The notes under the pieces: generated by a model
What the model was told of the DNA's origin: nothing
The model's database searches: none
What the model saw: only the letters and a program-made list of their open reading frames with translations
Translations under genes and position numbers: made by a program
NCBI GenBank assembly: GCA_005884825.1
Contig: VAZT01000202.1
Span: 1-9,110, forward strand
Direction of reading: 5' to 3'
Origin: Alphaproteobacteria bacterium
GTDB lineage: Bacteria; Pseudomonadota; Alphaproteobacteria; ATCC43930; CGMCC-115725
DNA length: 9,110 nt
In this document: piece after piece, positions 1 through 5,893 of the stretch
Layout: each line of letters opens with the position of its first letter
How positions within the stretch are numbered: the first letter of the stretch is position 1

Positions 1-2252
1 CGGAGTGCGAATCGCTCGGGGGTTTTATCGGCGATGCTTTTGTAACGCCGGCGTTCCAGGGGGGAACACTACTGACGATAATAGTATTCATGTTCATGCA
101 GGACCCCGTGCTCGGTGCGGCGGCGGTCGCGCTTTACCCGGTGCAGGGTTATGCGATCCCGAAACTGCAACGCAAGGTGAATCAGCTCGGGAAACGCCGT
201 GTCCGCACGGTGCGCGAAGTGGCCGACAGGGTTCACGAGTCGGCGGCTGGCATTGTCGACATTCATGCCCACGACGCGGTGAAACGGCAATTGACAGTCT
301 TCGCCCATCTTTTGGGCACGATCTACGACATACGGTTCGAGATTTACCAACGCAAGTTTTTTGTAAAATTCCTGAATAATTTTATTGCGCAGCTTACACC
401 TTTTTTCTTCTATTCCATCGGCGGTTATCTAGTTATCCGCGGCAATCTTTCTTTTGGCGCCCTGGTTGCGGTGTTGGCGGCATACAAAGATTTGGCCTCC
501 CCGTGGAAGGAACTGTTGGATTTTTACCAGATTAAAGAGGATTCGCGCATCAAATACGAGCAAATCGTAGAACAGTTCCAACCCGCCGGAATGATCGACG
601 CCCGTTTGCAGATGGCGGAGCCGCAAACTTCGATACCCCTCAGCGGCGAACTTTCGGTGGTTAATTTGGCTTTTGCCGAGGAGGACGGCAGCCGCGTTCT
701 CGATGGGATCAGCTTCACGGTTTCGCTCGCCGACCATATCGCGATCATCGGACAGGGCGGCAGCGGGAAGAGCGAACTCGCCTTGTTGCTCGCCCGCTTG
801 ATCGCACCTACCGGTGGGCGCGTCACAATTGGCGGGCTCGATTTGGCGAAGCTTCCGACGGCGGTGATCGGGCGCCGGATTGGATATGTCGGCGCGGCGC
901 CATACTTGTTCGCCGGCACTCTGCGCGACAATTTGTTGTTCGGTCTTCGTCACATTCCTGTGCGACCGGCCAATCATACCGCGGATGCTCGCAAACGCCG
1001 GGCTCGGCAAACCTACGAGGCTCAACGCTCGGGAAATATCGATTTCGATATTCATGCCGATTGGATCGATTACGAGGCTGCTGGGGTTGAAGATGCGAAC
1101 GCACTGTCGCGGCGCATCACCGAGGTGCTCGTCCGTCTCGATCTCGACCAGGCGATTTATTCATTGGGGCTGCGTTGGCGACTGGATCCCGAGGTTGATC
1201 CCGAAGCCGCCATGCGCTTGCTGGAGGCCCGGAAGGCACTCGCTCGCCGGCTTGCCGAGGACGGAATTACCAACCTCGTCGAGACTTACGATCCCGAGCG
1301 GTTCAATCTCAACGCGTCGGTGGCCGAGAACTTGCTGTTTGGCACGCCGATCGGCCCTGTCTTCGATTTCGCAGCACTCGCAGACAACGACTACGTGCTG
1401 CAGGTTTTGGGACAGGTCGGCCTGATCGAAGATCTGGTCGCCGCCGGCAAGCAGGTGGCGGAGACGATGATCGAAATGTTCGCCGACCTGCCGGCTGATC
1501 ACGAATTCTTCGAGCAGTTCAGCTTCATCAGCGCCAATGATCTCCCCGAGTTCGTCGCTATCCTCGGCCGGATCGGTGAAGGGGGAACCCCGGCCCTCGC
1601 AAAGCACGATCGGGCGAAGCTTCTGTCGCTACCCTTCAAACTGGTCCCGGCGCGACACCGGCTGGACGTTGTCGACGATGTGATGCAACGCCGGCTGCTC
1701 GAAGCGCGCACGGTATTTCGCGCCAATCTTCCACCAAAAGCGCGGCAGCAGATCGAGTTCTTCGATCCCGAGCGCTACAACGCGGCCGCCTCCGTCCAAG
1801 ATAATATTTTGTTTGGTAAGATCGCCTATGGTGAAGCGGATGCGCCAGCCCAAATCCCCAAGGTCCTCGGCGAAGTGATCGACGAGTTGTCGCTCCGCCA
1901 GATCATCATCGATGTTGGTCTCGACTACAACGTTGGCACCGGCGGATCACGTTTATCCGTTGCGCAACGGCAGAAGGCCGCAATCGTCCGCGCCGTGCTG
2001 AAACGTCCCGACCTCCTGATTCTCAACGAGGCGACTTCTGCCCTCGACGGCCAAGACCAGGCCAAGATCACCAATGGCTTGAGAGAGGAATTTGCCGGGC
2101 GGGGGATCATTTGGGTGCTGCATCGGGCGAGCCTCGCCCGGAATTTCGATCGCGTTCTCATCTTGAGCGGCGGAAAGCTGCAAGAGCAGGGTAGGGTCTC
2201 GGAGTTGCAAGGCAACGATTCGCTGATGTCCCTGCTGGTGGCGGCCGAGTGA
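1..2252 (+). CDS. ABC exporter-type fused permease/ATPase, expanded degenerate NBD (5' partial)
   Basis: The frame is open from the window edge, so the N-terminus lies upstream; residue numbers below count from the internal ATG at 90. The first part is the second half of an exporter transmembrane domain: a hydrophobic stretch before and around residue 1, then helices near 93-115 and 120-132, ending in the usual linker (about 133-165). The ATPase domain begins near 185. It has an intact Walker A, GQGGSGKS (221-228), then a Q-loop-like stretch, IGYVGAAPYLFAGT (264-277), with Ala where Gln is usual. The signature LSVAQRQ (622-628) comes about 390 residues after Walker A; about 100 is usual. Walker B reads LLILNEATSALD, with Asn646 replacing the Mg-binding Asp; the catalytic Glu647 and the H-loop His678 are kept. 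The inserted block holds two more Q-loop/X-loop-like segments. It is the first gene of an apparent three-gene operon. The substrate is unknown. ABC membership is certain; ATPase activity is not. Confidence 0.9.
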   Translation, partial: ECESLGGFIGDAFVTPAFQGGTLLTIIVFMFMQDPVLGAAAVALYPVQGYAIPKLQRKVNQLGKRRVRTVREVADRVHESAAGIVDIHAHDAVKRQLTVFAHLLGTIYDIRFEIYQRKFFVKFLNNFIAQLTPFFFYSIGGYLVIRGNLSFGALVAVLAAYKDLASPWKELLDFYQIKEDSRIKYEQIVEQFQPAGMIDARLQMAEPQTSIPLSGELSVVNLAFAEEDGSRVLDGISFTVSLADHIAIIGQGGSGKSELALLLARLIAPTGGRVTIGGLDLAKLPTAVIGRRIGYVGAAPYLFAGTLRDNLLFGLRHIPVRPANHTADARKRRARQTYEAQRSGNIDFDIHADWIDYEAAGVEDANALSRRITEVLVRLDLDQAIYSLGLRWRLDPEVDPEAAMRLLEARKALARRLAEDGITNLVETYDPERFNLNASVAENLLFGTPIGPVFDFAALADNDYVLQVLGQVGLIEDLVAAGKQVAETMIEMFADLPADHEFFEQFSFISANDLPEFVAILGRIGEGGTPALAKHDRAKLLSLPFKLVPARHRLDVVDDVMQRRLLEARTVFRANLPPKARQQIEFFDPERYNAAASVQDNILFGKIAYGEADAPAQIPKVLGEVIDELSLRQIIIDVGLDYNVGTGGSRLSVAQRQKAAIVRAVLKRPDLLILNEATSALDGQDQAKITNGLREEFAGRGIIWVLHRASLARNFDRVLILSGGKLQEQGRVSELQGNDSLMSLLVAAE
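885..1817 (+). repeat. Three diverged Q-loop/X-loop repeats inside the ABC protein
   Basis: Three protein segments resemble each other. Copy 1 is at 885-944 (core GTLRDNLLFG), copy 2 at 1284-1343 (DPERFN, then NASVAENLLFG) and copy 3 at 1758-1817 (DPERYN, then AAASVQDNILFG). Copies 2 and 3 are closest and share the 11-base stretch GATCCCGAGCG at the same place in the repeat. In a normal ABC ATPase this segment, between Walker A and the signature, occurs once. Each copy is followed by a predicted helical region, but only the one after copy 3 carries a recognisable signature motif. The simple reading, which is inference, is that the helical subdomain of the ATPase was duplicated twice and the inner copies then lost the signature. 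Confidence 0.7.
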
Positions 2253-2260
2253 AGGAAGCA

Positions 2261-2293
2261 ATGGCAAAACGAACCCGAGGAGGGAGGAAATGA
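2261..2293 (+). other. 10-codon mini-ORF overlapping the next start
   Basis: A small reading frame, MAKRTRGGRK, begins with an ATG eight bases after the ABC stop codon, preceded by AGGA at 2253-2256. Its TGA overlaps the ATG of the following gene in an ATGA arrangement. It is basic and very short. It may be a coupling leader peptide that feeds ribosomes to the next start, or it may be chance, because its last codons are simply the purine-rich ribosome binding site of that gene. Confidence 0.25.
2278..2283 (+). promoter_or_regulatory. Strong ribosome binding site
   Basis: A perfect AGGAGG lies six bases before the ATG at 2290, inside a longer purine run. It fixes the start of the cyclic-nucleotide-binding protein and predicts efficient translation of that gene relative to its neighbours; the methyltransferase that follows has no visible Shine-Dalgarno sequence. 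Confidence 0.85.
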
Positions 2294-2772
2294 GCCTCAA
2301 ACAGGAATTCGAACTGCTGCGGCGTGTCCCGTTCTTTGCAGAGATCGAGGCCTCCAAGCTGAAGCTGCTCGCGTTCATGAGCGAGCGGGTCGGGTTTGAT
2401 CCCGGCAAGAATCTGGTGCGGCAGGGCGACCAGGCCGACGCGGCCTATCTGATCATCGACGGGCGGGCAGAGGTCATTCTCGAAACACCGTCTGGACCGG
2501 TAGTCGTAGCCACGCTAGGCGCCAATGAGATCGTCGGTGAAATGGGCATATTGGGTAATGTGCCCCGCGCGGCGACGGTCCGCGCCAAAGACCGCGTCAT
2601 CGCGCTGCGCATCTCGAAGGAACCGTTCATGCGTATGGTGCGCGAGTTCCCCAACATGGCGGTCTCGATCATGCAGGAGTTGGCGCACCGGGTTGAATTG
2701 ACGAACAATCAGCTGAGCGCCGCTCTCGCCGAATTGAAAAAGTTGCGCGAAACCGCCGGCATTGCCGCGTAA
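2290..2772 (+). CDS. Stand-alone cyclic-nucleotide-binding domain protein
   Basis: The 160-residue protein is a single Crp/PKA-type cyclic-nucleotide-binding domain. An N-terminal helix (LLRRVPFF, about 9-16) precedes the beta roll. The glycine-containing turn is at GDQADAAYLIIDGRAEV (46-62). The phosphate-binding cassette reads GEMGILGNVPRAATV (83-97), with Glu84 and Arg93 at the places that hold the ribose and cyclic phosphate in the family. After the roll come helices (about 110-155) rich in Leu and Lys that could dimerise. There is no DNA-binding helix-turn-helix, so it is not a Crp-type transcription factor; it probably acts by protein contact. It starts 37 bases after the ABC gene and ends five bases before the methyltransferase gene, so a regulatory link to either partner is likely but inferred. 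cAMP versus cGMP cannot be decided here. Confidence 0.9.
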   Translation: MSLKQEFELLRRVPFFAEIEASKLKLLAFMSERVGFDPGKNLVRQGDQADAAYLIIDGRAEVILETPSGPVVVATLGANEIVGEMGILGNVPRAATVRAKDRVIALRISKEPFMRMVREFPNMAVSIMQELAHRVELTNNQLSAALAELKKLRETAGIAA

Positions 2773-2777
2773 TACCG

Positions 2778-3284
2778 GTGAGCCGGCTGGACAGCTTTAT
2801 TCGTCGCCTCGAGGCGCAGCGTGCTTGCCTCGAATTGGCCGCCGACCTGGTCGGGGGGCTGGATGGTGAAGTGCTGGAACTCGGCCTCGGCAACGGCCGG
2901 ACCTACGATCATCTCCGAAAGCTCTTCCCGCAACGCAACATTTATGTCTGCGAGCGCACCGTTGCAGCCCATCCTGGCTGTGTTCCGCCTTCTCAATTTC
3001 TCTTGCTCGGCGATATGCGCGAGACGCTGCCGGCCGTGCGGGCCCGGCTTGCCGAGCGTGTGGTGCTTGCGCATCTCGATCCCGGAAACGGCGAGATCGC
3101 GGCGAGCAAGGCGCTCGCCGATCAGATCACCCCACTGATCGTCCCACTTTTGCGGCTGAACGGACTGCTGGTCAGCGAACCAGCGTTGACTGCCGATGAG
3201 TTACGCGCTCTCCCGCTGCCGGACGGGATCGAGTCGGGTCGATATAATCTATACCAGCGTATCAGCCGCCGATCGTCACCATGA
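2778..3284 (+). CDS. Small class I SAM-dependent methyltransferase
   Basis: The 168-residue protein has a Rossmann-type SAM-binding core. Motif I is VLELGLGNGRTYDHL (32-46). An acidic residue ends the second strand (YVCERT, Glu59), followed by LLLGDMRETL with Asp79, and a DPGNG turn near 101-105 where the catalytic-side strand would end. It resembles the small stand-alone proteobacterial methyltransferases grouped in Pfam as Methyltransf_17, a placement made from memory. There is no substrate-recognition domain, so the methyl acceptor is unknown. The GTG start is chosen because the upstream gene ends five bases earlier and no ATG or Shine-Dalgarno sequence is near, which suggests translational coupling. 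The 3' end overlaps the 3' end of xth on the other strand by 23 bp. It is the last gene of the apparent plus-strand operon. Confidence 0.85.
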   Translation: MSRLDSFIRRLEAQRACLELAADLVGGLDGEVLELGLGNGRTYDHLRKLFPQRNIYVCERTVAAHPGCVPPSQFLLLGDMRETLPAVRARLAERVVLAHLDPGNGEIAASKALADQITPLIVPLLRLNGLLVSEPALTADELRALPLPDGIESGRYNLYQRISRRSSP

Positions 3285-4056
3285 CCGGGACATGGTCCGA
3301 CGCCTTGCTCCAGCCGCGACTGTCGCGGTGCACCCGCGCTTCGCTGAGCGCGGCGACAAGAGACGGGCTGACCCATATATGATCGAGGCGGCGCCCGCGA
3401 TTTGAAGCTGACCAGTCGCGGGCGCGGTAGCTCCACCAGGTGTACAGACGCTGCTGCGGCGGCACGAAGTGCCGCACCGCGTCGACAAAAGCGGCGGCTT
3501 GCTGCAACCGTCCGAGTCGCTCCACCTCGACGGGGGTGTGGCTGACCACCGTCAGGAGCTGCTTATGCGACCACACGTCCGTCTCTAACGGTGCAATGTT
3601 GAGATCTCCCACCGCGATCATGGCGCGGCCATTCTGCCGCTCTGTCTTGAACCAATCCGTAAGCTCCTCGAGAAACTGCAGCTTGTGGGCGAATTTGGGG
3701 TTCGTTTCCGGATCCGGGACATCGCCGCCGGCCGGAACGTAGATGTTGTGAAGCTCGATGCCGTCGGGCAACTCGACGACAGCATGGCGGCAATCGGCGC
3801 GGTGGCACCAGGCTTTCGTTCCAGCCGATGCGAACGGCGCGCGCGACAGGATTGCCACGCCGTTATACCCCTTCATCCCGTGAACCAGCATATGGCGATA
3901 GCCGAGCGTCTCGAACTCCTCGCGCGGAAAGCGCTCATCGGGAGTCTTGGTTTCCTGCAAGCATAAGACGTCCGGTGCCCATTCCGCCACGAGCTGCCGG
4001 ACGTTGTCGACGCGCAGCCGGATCGAATTGATGTTCCAACTGACCACGCGCAACAT
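3262..4056 (-). CDS. xth: Exodeoxyribonuclease III (AP endonuclease)
   Basis: The 264-residue protein is a full-length ExoIII of the exonuclease-endonuclease-phosphatase fold; it cuts DNA at abasic sites and degrades 3' ends in base-excision repair. Key motifs are all present: VVSWNINSIR at the N-terminus (Asn8, Asn10), LCLQETKTPD with metal ligand Glu35, NGVAILSR, NIYVPAGGD with Tyr106, VGDLNIAP with Asp151 and Asn153, GRRLDHIWVSP with Asp225, and KASDHVPV with the Asp254-His255 pair. The ATG at 4056 is chosen because it places MLRVVSWN at the normal family start and has AGGCGG ten bases upstream. The frame stays open to a TTG at 4263, but that extension is not ExoIII-like. A structured 275-bp leader separates it from the amidotransferase gene. 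Confidence 0.95.
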   Translation of the reverse strand: MLRVVSWNINSIRLRVDNVRQLVAEWAPDVLCLQETKTPDERFPREEFETLGYRHMLVHGMKGYNGVAILSRAPFASAGTKAWCHRADCRHAVVELPDGIELHNIYVPAGGDVPDPETNPKFAHKLQFLEELTDWFKTERQNGRAMIAVGDLNIAPLETDVWSHKQLLTVVSHTPVEVERLGRLQQAAAFVDAVRHFVPPQQRLYTWWSYRARDWSASNRGRRLDHIWVSPSLVAALSEARVHRDSRGWSKASDHVPVMVTIGG

Positions 4057-4100
4057 CACGGCATGGCCGCCTGCTGGGGCTCGCAGCATCGCCGGACCCG

Positions 4101-4141
4101 CAAAAACAATGGCGCCCGGTCGGGGGGGAAGACCGGGCGCC
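4101..4141 (-). terminator. Intrinsic terminator-like hairpin before xth
   Basis: An 11-bp perfect GC-rich stem (4111-4121 with 4131-4141, arm GGCGCCCGGTC) closes a nine-base loop. Read on the minus strand, the stem is followed at once by ATTGTTTTTG (4110-4101), the layout of a Rho-independent terminator. On the plus strand no T-run follows, so it works in one direction. It lies after the amidotransferase gene and only 45 bases before the xth ATG. It may end the upstream operon or act as an attenuator in the xth leader. Confidence 0.75.
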
Positions 4142-4199
4142 TGCATGTCAGAAGCGTTTGGGGGAAATCGGGCCCGCAGGGGAAACGGGACCGTTCTAA

Positions 4200-4219
4200 A
4201 GAGAGTTTGGTAACTCTCT
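4200..4219. repeat. 8-bp perfect hairpin with tetraloop
   Basis: AGAGAGTT and AACTCTCT flank a four-base TGGT loop. On the minus strand the stem is followed by TTAGAA, too short a T-run for a confident terminator. Its plus-strand right arm shares three bases (4217-4219) with the left arm of the large inverted repeat at 4217-4293, so the two structures exclude each other at their full length. Confidence 0.6.
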
Positions 4220-4293
4220 CCGCTTCCGAGTGATGCAGATGGGGTGCAGGCGAATAAAAACAAACTTGCATTTCTGCATATCGGAAGCGGAGA
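4217..4293. repeat. 77-nt imperfect long-arm inverted repeat
   Basis: TCTCCGCTTCCGA (4217-4229) is matched exactly in reverse complement by 4281-4293. Just inside, ATGCAGA (4233-4239) pairs with TCTGCAT (4273-4279), leaving a small internal loop of three bases against one and a terminal region of 33 bases. In total 20 base pairs form an elongated hairpin in a noncoding stretch. It could be part of a structured leader or small RNA, a binding region for a dimeric regulator, or a palindromic repeat element that also occurs elsewhere in the genome. Confidence 0.7.
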
Positions 4294-4322
4294 AAATGCA
4301 TACTAATCTGCGGAACTAAACC

Positions 4323-4339
4323 CGGCCTCTCTCAGGCCG
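4323..4339 (-). terminator. Weak hairpin across the amidotransferase stop codon
   Basis: CGGCCT and AGGCCG form a 6-bp stem around a five-base loop that contains part of the stop codon of the amidotransferase gene. On the minus strand it is followed by GGTTTAGTT, a poor T-tract. It may contribute to termination or protect the 3' end; as an intrinsic terminator it is weak. Confidence 0.3.
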
Positions 4340-5108
4340 CGCGCGTCGCAACCGTAGCTCCCGCACAGGCTGCATGACGGCACGCCTGGGCAAACATCCT
4401 AAATAGTGCCTTGGATAGCGGATTTTCGAGCACTTTGTACTCGGGATGCCATTGCACGCCGACGACGAACCTGGCCTCCGGGAGACTCACCGCTTCAATT
4501 TGACCGTCGGGCGCAACCGCCTCGACGCGCAGCGCGGGCCCGGGGCGATCAATCCCTTGCGAGTGCAGGGAATTCACCATCACCTCAGTCGTGCCGGCGA
4601 GCGACGCTAAGAGCCCACCCGGGTTCAGCGTCACACTATGGGCTGGCCCGTAAGGGCCATCCGGCGAATCTTTCCGCGAACGATGGTTGAGACGGCCGGG
4701 CAGCTCGTGGACTCGCTGGTGCAAAGTGCCACCGAGCGCGACATTCAACTCCTGGATACCTCTGCAGATTGACAGAATCGGCAGGTCACGCCGAACCGCT
4801 TCGCGAATCAGCGGCAAAGTCGTTGAGTCGCGCTCTGGATCGTGCAGGGTTTCCGGGTGACTCGGCTCGCCGCCGTATCGACTCGGATGGACATTCGAAG
4901 GGCTTCCGGTCAGCAGCAAACCGTCGAGCCTGTCGAGCATCACGCAGACATCGACCTTCGAACCTATCGCGGGGATCAAAATCGGCAGACAACCGGTCGC
5001 ATCGATGACCGCATTCAGATATCTCTCGTTGACTCCGTGGAAAACCCGCTCATTGACCGTACGCATGCAGCTGGGAATACCGATAATCGGCAGATGACCG
5101 GCGGGCAT
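4332..5108 (-). CDS. Class I glutamine amidotransferase, gamma-glutamyl-GABA hydrolase type
   Basis: The 258-residue protein belongs to the peptidase C26 / PuuD-like family, which hydrolyses gamma-glutamyl amides in the cytoplasm. It opens with HLPIIGIPSC (5-14), the usual family start. The oxyanion-side turn is LLLTGSPSNVHPSRY (64-78). The nucleophile is Cys115 in ILSICRGIQELNVALGG, and the second part of the triad is GVQWHPEY, with His221 and Glu223. The ATG at 5108 is chosen because it begins just before the conserved first strand, ten bases after the lolA stop. An in-frame ATG at 5150, with AGGA five bases before it, would add 14 residues and overlap lolA by 32 bases. No polyamine or GABA genes are nearby, so the true substrate is open. 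Spacing suggests cotranscription with lolA and ftsK. Confidence 0.88.
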   Translation of the reverse strand: MPAGHLPIIGIPSCMRTVNERVFHGVNERYLNAVIDATGCLPILIPAIGSKVDVCVMLDRLDGLLLTGSPSNVHPSRYGGEPSHPETLHDPERDSTTLPLIREAVRRDLPILSICRGIQELNVALGGTLHQRVHELPGRLNHRSRKDSPDGPYGPAHSVTLNPGGLLASLAGTTEVMVNSLHSQGIDRPGPALRVEAVAPDGQIEAVSLPEARFVVGVQWHPEYKVLENPLSKALFRMFAQACRHAACAGATVATRAA

Positions 5109-5118
5109 CGGGCTCGGC

Positions 5119-5823
5119 TCAAGGCTCGTATTGGCGGCGCGAGGCGGCATAGGGATCCTGATATACAAACAGCTTGGGGTCGAGCGCCATACCGAATCGC
5201 TCATCGTAAAGTGAAACCGTAGTGGTCTTACGCTGTTGATCCACAATCGACCATTGCCGCAATGCGAGCGGGTTGTCGCTGAACACCATGGTCAAACTGC
5301 CATTGTCCGGCTCGGCCTTCTCGACAACGGTCAGCCTTATGGTGTTCGCGCCCCGCTCGAAGCGGGTCACGATAAGATCGCCAAACGTGATCGGATCACG
5401 GAGAAGAAGCCAAGCGGGCGTCGACTTCAGCCCGACTTTGGACATCTGGATCAGCTCTTTGTCGACGTAGTAGACGTAAAACATGTCGGCGAGGAGCAGA
5501 ATTGGCGAGGGCGGATCATATTCAAAGCGCATCCGGCCAGGTCGCGCCATCCAGAGCTGCCCCGTGGCGATACTGCCGCCCGAGGCAATCTGCCGAAACT
5601 TGGCATACATCGTACGAATACTGTCTAAATAAGCAGCAATTCGCTGCAGATCCGCGTTATCCTGCGGCGTCAGGGCGACAGCGGCGGGCGGTGTAGCGGC
5701 GGCGACCGCCGAAAGCCGCGCCGCAGCAAATGCAAAATAGGCCGCGAGCACGACCCGGCGGTTCATCGAGACGGAATCGCCGAGGAATCGCCACGGCCGT
5801 CGGCGCTCCTCGATACCGATCAT
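5119..5823 (-). CDS. lolA: LolA-like outer-membrane lipoprotein carrier, periplasmic
   Basis: The protein (234 residues from this ATG) resembles LolA, which carries lipoproteins across the periplasm from the LolCDE exporter to the outer membrane. A hydrophobic signal segment lies at about 23-43 with an Ala-rich cleavage region (AVAAATPP). LolA features follow: RIAAYLDSIRTMYAKFRQ (61-78), GQLWMARPGRMRFEYDPP (88-105), a strand with YVYYVDKEL, LLLRDPI and a late WSIVDQQRKTTTVSL. The ATG at 5823 has GGAGG four bases upstream. The ATG at 5766 (residue 20, MNRRVVLAAY) would give a more normal signal peptide but has no clear ribosome binding site; either may be true. It lies 70 bases after ftsK and ten before the amidotransferase start. 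Confidence 0.88.
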   Translation of the reverse strand: MIGIEERRRPWRFLGDSVSMNRRVVLAAYFAFAAARLSAVAAATPPAAVALTPQDNADLQRIAAYLDSIRTMYAKFRQIASGGSIATGQLWMARPGRMRFEYDPPSPILLLADMFYVYYVDKELIQMSKVGLKSTPAWLLLRDPITFGDLIVTRFERGANTIRLTVVEKAEPDNGSLTMVFSDNPLALRQWSIVDQQRKTTTVSLYDERFGMALDPKLFVYQDPYAASRRQYEP

Positions 5824-5893
5824 CCCGCCTCCGCGCCTCTATGCCAAACAGCGAGAGGTAGATGACCCTGGCCAACTGGGGCTTCAATTGCGG

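Noticed and set aside
350..420. AT-rich, T-tract-rich patch in the ABC gene as a sign of transfer
   Set aside because: It encodes a Phe-rich membrane helix, which is T-rich by nature.
429..1055. Long minus-strand frame opposite the ABC gene
   Set aside because: It mirrors a well-supported ABC coding region, has no recognisable domain and looks like a shadow of GC-rich codon use.
2189..2196. GGGTAGGG matching the FtsK-orienting KOPS consensus
   Set aside because: A single match in about 9 kb of GC-rich sequence is expected by chance, and it lies inside a conserved coding region.
3322..3336. CCGCGAC/GTCGCGG hairpin near the methyltransferase end as terminator
   Set aside because: It lies in xth coding sequence, has almost no loop and no T-run follows on either strand.
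4057..4263. N-terminal extension of xth to a TTG codon
   Set aside because: The extra 69 residues have no ExoIII similarity, run through the leader hairpins, and the ATG at 4056 fits the family start.
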